Shown here in pieces: positions 11,001 through 19,395 of a stretch of 64,000 bases of DNA. Every line of letters starts with the position of its first letter. Positions within the stretch are counted from its first letter, which is position 1. The notes beneath the pieces are model-generated. The model worked only from the letters and a program-made list of their open reading frames with translations, searched no databases and was not told where the DNA came from. A program made the position numbers and the translations under genes. Source of the DNA: Desulfobotulus mexicanus (lineage in GTDB: Bacteria; Desulfobacterota; Desulfobacteria; Desulfobacterales; ASO4-4); NCBI RefSeq assembly GCF_006175995.1, contig NZ_VDMB01000010.1, forward strand, positions 1-64,000. The letters are read 5' to 3'.

Positions 11001-12469
11001 GTGTTGATTTCCCCCTCGCCGTTAAAATCCACATCCTCACCCTGAATGGTAAGGCTGTTTAAGAAGAGTCTGCCCGAAGAAAGGGCAAAGGCAAGGTCAA
11101 AATCCGCTTCCAGCAGGTCCGGCAGGGGAGCATAGGTATAGGAGAAGTTTTCTCCATGGATTTTTCCCCTTGCCAGCAGATCAGGGAGGCCGGACTTTTT
11201 TTCTTCAATAACAAGCTGGCCGTCCAGTTTAAGCAGAGAAAAGGAAAGGCCAGTAACCTCAGGTTCTTTCAGGGAAAGCTGTATCCGGGTTTCCGGTGCA
11301 GTAAAAGGGCCTTTGGCGTGGACATCCAGTACCATGTCAGTTCCCGGATTGAAGCCCAGCCAGTCTGCCAGTGGTTCTGTGTCAAAAAGATGAAGGTAAA
11401 GATGGCTGTCCATCTGTTTTGTTTCGGGAAGAAGGTGTCCTTCTCCTTCAAGCTTAAGCCCGCTGTTTTCCAGTATGAGGTCGGATATAAGAATATGGCC
11501 GGAATCCGCCCTGGATATACCTGCCTTAAAACGGCCCGAGGATAGAAGGGCTGCAAGGGGTTTTGGAAGCAGTTGGGGGTCCAGATCAAATCCGCCATCC
11601 AGTATCAGGGTGGGCAGGGTTTTCCAGCTCAGGCTGATATCGCTTTTCAGCTCATTATTTTCTCCGGCCCGGATATCAAGGTTTCCGTACCAGGATTTTT
11701 CTTCCATGGATTCCCCCCCCAGACTGAGGTGGAGGGGAAGTTTTCTGTCAAGACCCAGAAGCAGGGCCAGCCTGCCATCGGGTTCATCAAGGCGGGTATG
11801 GATGTTGAAAAGGCCTGTTTCCGGAAAAAAACCTGCTTCAAGGGTAAGGGAGGCTGCTGGTCCATGGGTCTGGTTCAGATGAAGACCTGTCTGCCAGAGT
11901 TCCCTGTCCGTGTGCAGAAAGGCCTGTAATCGCAATCGAATGTCTTCACCTGCCACGGATGCTGCAATGAAAATTTCTTCTGCCAGCAGGTCTTCCAGAT
12001 GAATGGCCGGAAGTGCTGGAGGGAAGGAAGACGTTTTTTCTTCCTTTTGTTTTTTTTCTGAACTCTTTTCATCTGTGACAGGAAGCCGGTAAAGGCCAAG
12101 GTAGGATGCATGGAGTTTTTGGATGTGGATACGGCCGGACAGGAGTTCACCCGCAGACAGCCTGATTTCAGGGTGTCTGACTTGAAAGAAAAGCCCTTCC
12201 TTATCATGGAGGGCAAGGCTTTCCATCTGCAGATCAAAGGGTAGCTCTCCTTTCAGACCCTGTATTCGGACAGAGAGACCTTTGGGATTCTCCAGCAGAC
12301 GGTTGAGGCCACTTTCCAGCATACGGTGGCCTGGTTCCGTACGTAAAAAAAACAGGCTTAGGGCAGAGATGCCTATGATCAGAACAAGAAAAGCCCACAG
12401 CATCAGTATCAGGAGCTTTTTCATCCTGCTTTTTATTGCCTTTTGCTGGCTGTGATCGTTTTGGACCAT
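8084..12469 (-). CDS. tamB: translocation and assembly module inner-membrane protein TamB
   Basis: Very large protein (1461 residues) with one N-terminal membrane helix (LLILMLWAFLVLIIGISAL) followed by a long, repetitive beta-rich periplasmic region of AsmA/TamB type. The C-terminal 300 residues form the DUF490/TamB domain, with GNPPELDFTLSSNPALP and QDEVLAHMLFGRS followed by an alanine-rich helix. TamB spans the periplasm, works with TamA, and is linked to outer-membrane protein assembly and phospholipid transport. Its ATG overlaps the tamA stop as TAATG, which indicates translational coupling. Confidence 0.93.
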   Translation of the reverse strand: MVQNDHSQQKAIKSRMKKLLILMLWAFLVLIIGISALSLFFLRTEPGHRMLESGLNRLLENPKGLSVRIQGLKGELPFDLQMESLALHDKEGLFFQVRHPEIRLSAGELLSGRIHIQKLHASYLGLYRLPVTDEKSSEKKQKEEKTSSFPPALPAIHLEDLLAEEIFIAASVAGEDIRLRLQAFLHTDRELWQTGLHLNQTHGPAASLTLEAGFFPETGLFNIHTRLDEPDGRLALLLGLDRKLPLHLSLGGESMEEKSWYGNLDIRAGENNELKSDISLSWKTLPTLILDGGFDLDPQLLPKPLAALLSSGRFKAGISRADSGHILISDLILENSGLKLEGEGHLLPETKQMDSHLYLHLFDTEPLADWLGFNPGTDMVLDVHAKGPFTAPETRIQLSLKEPEVTGLSFSLLKLDGQLVIEEKKSGLPDLLARGKIHGENFSYTYAPLPDLLEADFDLAFALSSGRLFLNSLTIQGEDVDFNGEGEINTKNLETDISASLHLGELHPWVSRYLPWDAHGKGTLKTRMTGRFYPLHLHFEVLTELENVRDLPHPLGPLTGGRARLEGELILDYLNPENEGMGIHISKLLLDTPNALLKGEMNLFTGSGRFETDAHIHLRQTSALLPEVTGNMDLFAQTSGSFSDLSLNSTLESRDLTIAGTSTPLKINLDAKDLFGMPSGMLRLKTGPEDFLISGDSTFQMREDEFSLSGLILNVPGGEITGQAAFDFEKKVILGEIKADLKDASPYSALAGMDMEGRGQLLVHMFEQNKRQDASFHLELKPWETKPLSMESLLADGNIQNLFEKPEVNASIRIEKLSLADLQIDRAEAEIKGSPERLRLDLHTKGDIQAPFELNLAALYQETQQESRSLTLKDLSGSWDSHVFSLVSPMVMQQKKDGFFLESMDIILDSGSLQAQGSWQKDYVHMQMDLTALPVPLFAPFMEGELDAAIMMEGHPANPEIRTELKGRNLVPRGGINLPVMALDADATLKDALLSLTLRAGEMNAPQPLLQGHGHIPMMLSLAPFNLDISKNNTVEASLTGALDLGRLGLLFMPHDQALTGLALVDLSLSGSVGNPRPSGTILFQEVAYQHLEQGVLIRDLAAALKISEDRIELENFSASDGASGLLQGSGKVLLSAKEHFPFHFSVDAERFKAVDNPVIMAVLARGNSTVSGNILKQEVKSNLRFERVLIQLKDTGGPEVAELNVFEINGKGEPEPVQTDPEKNTDLALDINLHFPSRIFVRGRGLDSEWAGRISVQGQAADPVIRGDIRLLRGRMDFLGKRLTLTEGNIMLDGSQPPNPFVTFEARQEGKEIVSILRVEGNPPELDFTLSSNPALPQDEVLAHMLFGRSLATITPVQAAQLALAARQLTGHGGPGAIDTARNILQLDDLDIVSDGDDNEDIRLRAGKYVHERVYLRVEKDLKTDDDLISADVELTRRITLESKLSPKGGEMGLYWKKDY

Positions 12470-14262
12470 TAGAATGCCTGCCCTATGCTGATGTAAATCT
12501 GAAAGGAATCATCCTGGGATCTTCGGTTCAGGGGAAAGGCCACATCCAGACGGAAAGGGGCAAAGTCTGTGTAATAGCGCAGACCCAGTCCTGCACCCCA
12601 GTAGAATTCGTCTTCCAGCTGCAGTTCCGAGGATGTGAATACCTGGCCGCCGTCCAGAAAGGCCACAAGGCCGAAATTGTTTTCCATACGCCAGCGCAGC
12701 TCCCCTCCGGTTTCCACCATGCTGCGGCCTCCGACCACGGTTCCCTTTTCTTCAGGCCCTATGGACTTATAGCTGTAGCCCCGGATGGAACCGCCGCCTC
12801 CGGCATAGAAGCGTTCGTCCGCTGGTACACTGAGGTTGGATTCACCAATGATGGAGCCAAGGCTGCCCCTCATGGAAAAAATAAGTTTTTCCTCTGCAAT
12901 GAGGGGAAAGTGTACGGACATGCCCGTGGCAAGCTTAAGAAACCAGACATCCGTATCAAGGGTATCCCTGAGGGGTTCTACCCGCCAGAAAACACGCATA
13001 CCCTTTGTGGGGTTCAGGATGCTGTTGCGCTGATCCCGGATCAGTTCCTGGGGAAAGGATATGAGGCCGAAGGTTTTGGTTTCATCCTGCTGGGTGGTGC
13101 GGCTTAGGCGGTACTGTACGCCCGTGGATGCGGACCAGAGGGGACAGAGCTGACGGAAAATCCTTGCGCCAAAGGCCCCTTCCTCACTCTTATAGGCCTG
13201 GGATTCTTCTTCTCCCACCCAGCCGGAAAGACGCAGGGACTGGCGTTTATCCATGAAGTCGGGAATCCGGTATTCTGTTTTGGATTCTTTTTTTCTTTCC
13301 GCAAAGGTAAAACTCTGGTTAAGGCGTTCTCCCATGCCCCTGAGGTTTCGGTGTTCCCAGTCAACTTTTATGCCTGTACCCGTGTCCGGCTCATGGAAGA
13401 CCCCGGCTTTAATGGTTCGGGGGCTGCGTTCAATGAGGTTGACATGGACGGGAAGGAAGAGGTCCTCATCGGGCAGGGGAGGGTGATGAATATCCACAAT
13501 GGCAAAAAGACCATCCTGCATCAGCTGGCTGCGGAAGCGGTTGAGGTGGGATGCCCTGAACAGTTCTCCCTTACGCCATGGAATGCGGTTTTCCACATAA
13601 AGGGGCTTAACCCGCCTTGTCCCTTCCACGGAAAGATCCCCGAAAAGGGAAATAGGTTCGGATTTGTAGGTATAATGCAGGTCCACGGTTTTTTGGCTGT
13701 GCCTGACCACCGGTGTTTTTAAGGTAACTTCCGGTGTCGCCGTTCCCCTTTCCCTGAAAAAATTTTTCAAAAGATCAACACCCTTAAGAATTTCAGGGGC
13801 CCTTGCCCTTGTTCCGGGCACAAGATTCAGGTCCTTTGGTTTAGGAAGGTGCTGTACCGAAGGCTCAGTGTCTTCTGAGATTATTAGAATTTCATTGATA
13901 AGATAGGCAGGGCCTGTTTTTACGTGGAAAATGATTTCAGGTATTTCGCCCCTTGTTCTCATTTCACTTGAAATTTCACTTTTGTAAAACCCTTCGGAGC
14001 GCAGGGCACGGGTCATGGGGGCAATGTCATTGGCCGCACGCCTTCTCAGCATTTCAGGTGTGGCAATGGGACGGTCTTTCAGGGCATAGGTCTCGGAAAC
14101 AGCCAGCAGCAGGTTTTTTATATCCGGAGCCATTTCTCCCTCTATTCTGACCCTGTAGGTATCCTGGGATAAAAAGGGCAGCAGTCTGGCTTCGGCTTCA
14201 GAGCTAAGGCAGATCAGCAGAAAAAATAATGAAAATTTAAGAAAAAAATTTAAAAAAAGCAT
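12469..14262 (-). CDS. tamA: TamA/BamA-family outer-membrane assembly protein
   Basis: Protein of 597 residues with a signal peptide (FSLFFLLICLSSEAEA). Three POTRA-like modules occupy roughly residues 30-260. A C-terminal Omp85 beta barrel follows, with ERFYAGGGGSIRGYSY, the conserved loop-6 VRGY/F-like motif (here IRGY). The chain ends in phenylalanine, as expected for an outer-membrane barrel. It lies between the helicase gene (23-bp gap) and tamB (stop and start overlap). Confidence 0.92.
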   Translation of the reverse strand: MLFLNFFLKFSLFFLLICLSSEAEARLLPFLSQDTYRVRIEGEMAPDIKNLLLAVSETYALKDRPIATPEMLRRRAANDIAPMTRALRSEGFYKSEISSEMRTRGEIPEIIFHVKTGPAYLINEILIISEDTEPSVQHLPKPKDLNLVPGTRARAPEILKGVDLLKNFFRERGTATPEVTLKTPVVRHSQKTVDLHYTYKSEPISLFGDLSVEGTRRVKPLYVENRIPWRKGELFRASHLNRFRSQLMQDGLFAIVDIHHPPLPDEDLFLPVHVNLIERSPRTIKAGVFHEPDTGTGIKVDWEHRNLRGMGERLNQSFTFAERKKESKTEYRIPDFMDKRQSLRLSGWVGEEESQAYKSEEGAFGARIFRQLCPLWSASTGVQYRLSRTTQQDETKTFGLISFPQELIRDQRNSILNPTKGMRVFWRVEPLRDTLDTDVWFLKLATGMSVHFPLIAEEKLIFSMRGSLGSIIGESNLSVPADERFYAGGGGSIRGYSYKSIGPEEKGTVVGGRSMVETGGELRWRMENNFGLVAFLDGGQVFTSSELQLEDEFYWGAGLGLRYYTDFAPFRLDVAFPLNRRSQDDSFQIYISIGQAF

Positions 14263-14285
14263 GGCGTGTTCCGGGTGATGTCATA

Positions 14286-16442
14286 TTAAAGGGTATAGGC
14301 ATCCGTTACCGGTTCCCTCATAATTGCGTTGACAGCCGCCATGGCATTTTTGGATGCCTCGGGAAAGACTCCCCCCAGATTGCCCACATGACGAAGATTT
14401 TCCGAGGTGCGCAGCAGAAGCCGGACCAGATCGCCTTCGGCAAGGGGGCTGTTTTTATGTACTTCTTCCCAGGGCATGCCCGAGGCCCAGTGGTACACGG
14501 TCACCGCAGGCGTCAGGTAGAGGGGGAATACTGGAAATCCTCTGGAAACCATGTCTTTGGCAAAGGGCTGCAGGTTTTTTCTTAAGTGCAAAAAAGCCTT
14601 GAGCAGTTTTTCATCAATGAGATCCGAAGGAATTTCCTGATCATCGGCTTCCCTTTCATTGACAAAGGAAGCCATGAGCCCGGCCATGACAGCAGGGTTG
14701 TTTTCCGAAAAAAGCCTGAGCCGGAAGCCTTCAGCCACCAGAACGGGCTGGTCAATGCGCAGCTGGGATGCCCACATGCCGTCTTCGCTGAGGCGGTCAT
14801 CTGCATTGACAAAGTTTTTATCCTTTAAAAAATTCAGATGACGGATGAAGTCGGCAAAGAGCAGTTCTGCGGCACCTTTGCTGGCTTTTTTTGAACCTTT
14901 CCCGGTGAGCTTGCTGGCAATGCGGAAGGCGGCAAAGCTGCGTTCCATAATTTCCCGAATCATGGCAGGGGTGTGGGAGAGCAGCAGATTAAGGGCCATG
15001 GAAAAATCAATGCGGATCTGGCTTTCGACTTCCGTTGGTGGGGCATTGATCATTTTTCCGAAGTGGCGGAGATCCATGAATTTACCGGGAAGGGCCACGG
15101 CAAAGCCGATGCGGTCCATACCCCGGCGGCCTGCCCGGCCTGTCATCTGGTGAAATTCCGTGGATGAAAGGGGCATGAACTCGGTACCGTTAAAACGGTC
15201 TGAGTTGGCGATCAGTACGGTTCTGGCTGGGAAATTAACTCCGGCGGCCACGGTGGAAGTGGCAAAAACCGCATCCAGAAGACCTTCGGACATGAGGGTT
15301 TCCACCACCATTTTCCAGGCAGGAAGATGGCCTGAATGGTGGGCTGCAACGGCCCTTTTTTCTATGTGCATACGCTGGGGATGGCGGGCCGCATGGGGCC
15401 AGTATCGGGTCAGCTCATCCATGCGTTTGCTAAGGAGTTCGCCCCTTTCCGGATCCGCAAGGAGACCGACTTCATCACACAGGGTGATGGCGGCATCGCA
15501 GTCGGATCTGGATTTCAGAAAGAAAATGGCAGGCAGGAGGTTGTAGTGGCGCAGTACGGCCAGAATATCCGCCATATTGGGCAGACGGCGGGGCGGTGCC
15601 AGTTGGGGAGGTCTGTCCGCAGAAAGGTACTGGATGACCTTTTTGTGGAGGCCTTTTTTGCTGCCGGGACGTTTTTCATCGTGTTCCATGAGAAAGGGGA
15701 AGAGGGTGCCGCCGGGATGGAAAAAGAGGGGCTGCAGGGGCACCATTCTCCGCTTGGCCCGGATGATGGTGCAGGTCTGCTGGCGGATGGATTCAAGCCA
15801 TCCTGCAATCTCATCGGCATTGCCTATGGTGGCGGAAAGCATGAGGAGCGGTACACGGGGAGGCATATAAATGATGGTTTCTTCCCACACCACACCCCTG
15901 TCCGGGTCGCCCAGATAGTGGGCCTCATCCAGAATCACCAGATCACAACGGATGTCTTCACAGGTGTGCATGGCATCATAGAGCTGGTTTCTTAAGATTT
16001 CCGTTGTGCCGATGATGATGGGGGCATCCGGGTTTTCTTTGCGGTCCCCTGTGAGAATACCCACATTGGCCTCACCGAATTTCCGGCTGAAGGCAGTATG
16101 GATGGCGTTGGTCAGGGCTTTTAGGGGTGAGGCATACCAGGCCCTTTTGCCTTCCCTGAAGACCTTTTCTATGGCCTGTTCCGCAATATAGGTTTTCCCG
16201 GAGCCAGTTGGAGCCATGACAAGGCAGTCGCCCTTGCCTACGGCTTCAATGGCTTTTTCCTGAAAAGGATCGGCTATGAAAGGTCTGGCTTCGGGCACGC
16301 CGATCTTTGCAAAAACGGCTTTTAATCTGGGATCCGCACCGGGCTTCATGCTGCGGCTTTCGGGTTTGCGGTCCGGGTTTCTTCTTTTACGGAACTGGGG
16401 CTTGTTGCCGGTTCTGCCTGGTATTTTGTGGGATGGATTCAT
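14286..16442 (-). CDS. Ski2-like DEAD/DEAH-box RNA helicase
   Basis: Protein of 718 residues with a basic N-terminal tail, then the superfamily 2 motifs in order: APTGSGKT (residues 77-84), LDEAHYLGD, SATIGN, and a second RecA domain with TSTVAAGVNFPART and QMTGRAGRRG. This arrangement matches the Ski2/Mtr4/HelY class of 3'-5' RNA helicases (COG4581). The C-terminal 200 residues are a helical domain without a named motif. A likely role is RNA turnover or ribosome biogenesis, inferred from family only. It is the first gene of the run that continues into tamA and tamB. Confidence 0.85.
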   Translation of the reverse strand: MNPSHKIPGRTGNKPQFRKRRNPDRKPESRSMKPGADPRLKAVFAKIGVPEARPFIADPFQEKAIEAVGKGDCLVMAPTGSGKTYIAEQAIEKVFREGKRAWYASPLKALTNAIHTAFSRKFGEANVGILTGDRKENPDAPIIIGTTEILRNQLYDAMHTCEDIRCDLVILDEAHYLGDPDRGVVWEETIIYMPPRVPLLMLSATIGNADEIAGWLESIRQQTCTIIRAKRRMVPLQPLFFHPGGTLFPFLMEHDEKRPGSKKGLHKKVIQYLSADRPPQLAPPRRLPNMADILAVLRHYNLLPAIFFLKSRSDCDAAITLCDEVGLLADPERGELLSKRMDELTRYWPHAARHPQRMHIEKRAVAAHHSGHLPAWKMVVETLMSEGLLDAVFATSTVAAGVNFPARTVLIANSDRFNGTEFMPLSSTEFHQMTGRAGRRGMDRIGFAVALPGKFMDLRHFGKMINAPPTEVESQIRIDFSMALNLLLSHTPAMIREIMERSFAAFRIASKLTGKGSKKASKGAAELLFADFIRHLNFLKDKNFVNADDRLSEDGMWASQLRIDQPVLVAEGFRLRLFSENNPAVMAGLMASFVNEREADDQEIPSDLIDEKLLKAFLHLRKNLQPFAKDMVSRGFPVFPLYLTPAVTVYHWASGMPWEEVHKNSPLAEGDLVRLLLRTSENLRHVGNLGGVFPEASKNAMAAVNAIMREPVTDAYTL

Positions 16443-16809
16443 CGGATATCACATTCGTTGGGCCGAAGCCGGGAAAGGGTAAAAAAAGAAGGTCGCTTAT
16501 ATTCGTATTTATGATTGTGGAAAAGTTGCAAGCATCGAAAAAGCAACAAAAAACATTAGGGCTGTATACCATTGCCTGCTGTGTCGGGCAAGGGAATTGA
16601 AAAATAGAAGTCATGGTTCAGGTTGCCACAGGTCTGAAAATGTGGATGAATTCCTTGCCCCTTTCTCCGCTCTCGGGTTAGAATGTCATGTAACCTTTTC
16701 ATTGCTGCTGTTTCTTTGTTTTCGTCCCTCCATGGAGCCGGGGTGCTGTGAAATACGCCCGGCAAGGCCATGCACTGTATCCCCATTATCAGTATAAGGA
16801 GGCGTTTTG
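16443..16809. other. divergent intergenic region
   Basis: This stretch separates the leftward helicase from the rightward efflux operon and should hold both promoters. I could not assign clear -35/-10 pairs. Short open frames on both strands show no family features. The AAGGAGG ribosome binding site of the efflux operon lies at its right end. Confidence 0.5.
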
Positions 16810-18186
16810 ATGAAAATATGGCGGGTGCTGTTCATCCTGTTTCCTGCGTTTTTTTTCTGGCCGTCAGTCCTGGCTGCCGGAGCTTTTTCTCAAGCGCAGA
16901 TAAGACCGGAGCCTGTGCCCGGTGAAATACTCTCCCTAAAGGAAATGCTGACCCTTTCCAGAGAAGGCAATCCTGATATGGAAGAGGCCAGGGCCAGGAT
17001 TCTTGAAGCCGATGCCCTTTTCCGGGAAGCAGGTTCAGGATTCTGGCCGGTTTTTGGCGTTTCCCTTGCATGGACCCAAGGGGATGCGCCCAGTTCCTAT
17101 CTTTTCAAAACCATTGATCAGCGTCGCCTGCCCCAGGATGTTAATTTCAATGATCCCGGATCCTTTCATAATGCGGAGGCTGTCCTCTGGGGACGTATGC
17201 AGCTTTATGACGGGGGCAGAACCGGGATTTTCAGGCAGATGGCGGATATGGGGAGAAAGGAGGCTGCTTTGGGGCTTGAGCACAGGGGCAATCGCCTCGG
17301 GGCCGCAGTGATTCAGACTTTTTTTCATGTGAAGGCAGCAGAAGAGTTCCTTGGCATAGCCGAAGAATCCATAGCAGCAGTTTCCCGCCAGCTGGAAGTG
17401 ATGGAGGTGCAGTACAGGGGGGGCGGAGTTTTAAAATCCGACCTGCTTTCCCTGGAAGTCCGCCTTGCAGAGGTCATGGAAGAAAAGGTTCGCAGTGAAA
17501 ACAGGCTTAAAATGGCATCCTCAGCCCTTTCCGGACTGCTGGGATTCTGTCCGGGGCAGGGTATAAGGCCGGGCAGGGCGGATCTTGTGCTGCCGGATAT
17601 GCCCCTTGAAGGTGATGCGGCCATGGCCCTTGCCCTTGAACACAGGGCGGATCTTAAAGCCATGAAGATTTCCATGCAGCGTTACAGGAAGGCTGTGGAT
17701 GCCGAGGGCAGACGGATGCTGCCCGGAGTGACGCTTCAGGGCCGTTACTGGCATGATGATCCGGATGCGGCTTTTGATAAGAACAGGGAAAACTGGGAGG
17801 TGTCCCTCAAGGCCAGTTGGGAAATATTTGACGGTTTTTCAAGAAAGGCGGGTAAGGAAGGTGCCCTTGCCCGAAAAGCAGGGGAAGAGGCAAGGGCAAG
17901 GAAGCTGATACTGGTCGTTCGTCAGGAAGTTGAGGAAGGGCTTTCTGCTGTCAGCGGAGCGAAAGCCCGACACAGGGTGGCCCAAAGGGCAGTGGCCCTT
18001 GCCGGAGAATCTCTTGATCTGGTGCGCAGGCAGTACGAAGGGGGGGCTGTGGATGTGACCCGCTATCTTCAGGCGGAACTGGATTATAACCGGGCCAGAG
18101 TGAGAAGAACTGCAGCCTTTTATGATCAGGAAGGGGCCAGGGCGGATCTTGCCAGGGCTCTGGGACTTCTTGCCGGGGAGGTGTGA
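16810..18186 (+). CDS. TolC-family outer-membrane efflux protein
   Basis: Protein of 458 residues, the usual TolC-family length. A signal peptide (FILFPAFFFWPSVLAAG) starts the chain. Two internally similar halves are rich in long amphipathic helices with Ala/Arg/Glu patterns, as in the TolC alpha barrel. The ATG at 810 is used rather than the preceding TTG because AAGGAGG is spaced for it. First gene of a three-gene RND operon; the next gene starts three bases after its stop. Confidence 0.88.
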   Translation: MKIWRVLFILFPAFFFWPSVLAAGAFSQAQIRPEPVPGEILSLKEMLTLSREGNPDMEEARARILEADALFREAGSGFWPVFGVSLAWTQGDAPSSYLFKTIDQRRLPQDVNFNDPGSFHNAEAVLWGRMQLYDGGRTGIFRQMADMGRKEAALGLEHRGNRLGAAVIQTFFHVKAAEEFLGIAEESIAAVSRQLEVMEVQYRGGGVLKSDLLSLEVRLAEVMEEKVRSENRLKMASSALSGLLGFCPGQGIRPGRADLVLPDMPLEGDAAMALALEHRADLKAMKISMQRYRKAVDAEGRRMLPGVTLQGRYWHDDPDAAFDKNRENWEVSLKASWEIFDGFSRKAGKEGALARKAGEEARARKLILVVRQEVEEGLSAVSGAKARHRVAQRAVALAGESLDLVRRQYEGGAVDVTRYLQAELDYNRARVRRTAAFYDQEGARADLARALGLLAGEV

Positions 18187-18189
18187 AAG

Positions 18190-19395
18190 ATGATGAATCA
18201 AAGACAGTTTTTTTTAGATAAGGGAATTTTTTCCGGAAAATTTTTCCTCAGTTGCCGGACAGCGGGGCTGGCGGTTTTTCCAGGGATCTTTGCCCTTATT
18301 TTTTTGCTTGGAGCCTGCGGCAGCGGTGACAGCCCCCATGACCGGAAAGTTCAGTCTTCATCATGGCAGCCCGAAGCTACGGTGCTGGCCCTTGCCGGAG
18401 AGAGACAGGAATGGCATGAGGCCGTGGGAACGGTGCGGCCCAGAACGGAGTCCAGTATTGAGGCCCGTATTGCCGGGCAGGTTAAAGAAATACGGGTGAG
18501 ATCCGGGAGCCGGGTGGAGAAGGGTGAGCTTCTTATTCTGCTGGATGACCGTCAGGTGAGGGCTCGCATGGAGCAGGCCAGAGAAGGGCTGGGTGCAGCC
18601 CGTTCCGCACGCAATGAGGTGCTTCAGGCCATTGAGGGGGCCGAGGCATCTCTGGAGGCTGCCCGTCTGGATTATGAGCGGATTCAGGGTTTTTTCAGTG
18701 AGGGCGCTGCTACCCGGCGGCAGGTGGAACAGGCAACTTCCGTTTTTCATCAGGCCAGAGCCGCAGCCAGCAGGGCCAGAGAAGGGCTTGCCGGAGCAGA
18801 TGCCTCCATCCGTCAGGCCGAAGAAGTGCTGAAGGAAGCGGAAATCGCCCATGATTACACCCGTATCCGTGCGCCGGAGTCGGGAGAGGTTCTTAAGAGG
18901 CTTGTGGAACCAGGGGATATGGCGGTTCCCGGCAGGTCCCTTCTTTTGCTTCAGACCAGCGGGTTTCTGCGTCTGGAAGCCTATGTGCCGGAAGGATTGT
19001 TTACCCGTGTGCGGCCGGGGGAAAGCCTGAGTGTGCGCATACGCAGTCTGAATACTTTGCTGCCCGCAGAGGTGGAAGAGCTGGTGCCCTATGCTGACCC
19101 TGAGACAAGGACCTTTCTTGTGAAGGCTTCCCTGCCTGAAAAGGAGGGCCTGTATCCCGGCATGTTCGGTACCCTCAGGATTCCTTTGGGAAGCCGTCCT
19201 GCGGTCTGGCTGCCATCGTCTGCCATTCGCAGGGTAGGACAGCTGGATCAGGTAAAGGTGGCAGTGGAAGACCGCTGGGAGAAACGCTATGTAACCACGG
19301 GTGAAAGGATGGATGACGGCATGGTGGAAATCCTTTCCGGTCTGGACGGGGGTGAAAGGGTTGCCCTGCAGCGTTTGGCAAAGGAGGCATCATGA
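18190..19395 (+). CDS. RND efflux periplasmic adaptor (membrane fusion) lipoprotein
   Basis: Protein of 401 residues. A hydrophobic segment ends in LLGACGSG, a lipobox, so the mature protein should be a lipid-anchored periplasmic adaptor. The order is the HlyD/AcrA one: a lipoyl half-motif (EARIAGQVKEIRVRSGSRVEKG), a long alpha-helical hairpin rich in Ala/Glu/Arg (residues about 120-210), the second lipoyl half (IRAPESGEVLKRLVEPG) and a beta-barrel domain. The unusually long stretch before the hydrophobic core may mean that translation starts at a later codon. It overlaps the pump gene by four bases (ATGA). Confidence 0.9.
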   Translation: MMNQRQFFLDKGIFSGKFFLSCRTAGLAVFPGIFALIFLLGACGSGDSPHDRKVQSSSWQPEATVLALAGERQEWHEAVGTVRPRTESSIEARIAGQVKEIRVRSGSRVEKGELLILLDDRQVRARMEQAREGLGAARSARNEVLQAIEGAEASLEAARLDYERIQGFFSEGAATRRQVEQATSVFHQARAAASRAREGLAGADASIRQAEEVLKEAEIAHDYTRIRAPESGEVLKRLVEPGDMAVPGRSLLLLQTSGFLRLEAYVPEGLFTRVRPGESLSVRIRSLNTLLPAEVEELVPYADPETRTFLVKASLPEKEGLYPGMFGTLRIPLGSRPAVWLPSSAIRRVGQLDQVKVAVEDRWEKRYVTTGERMDDGMVEILSGLDGGERVALQRLAKEAS

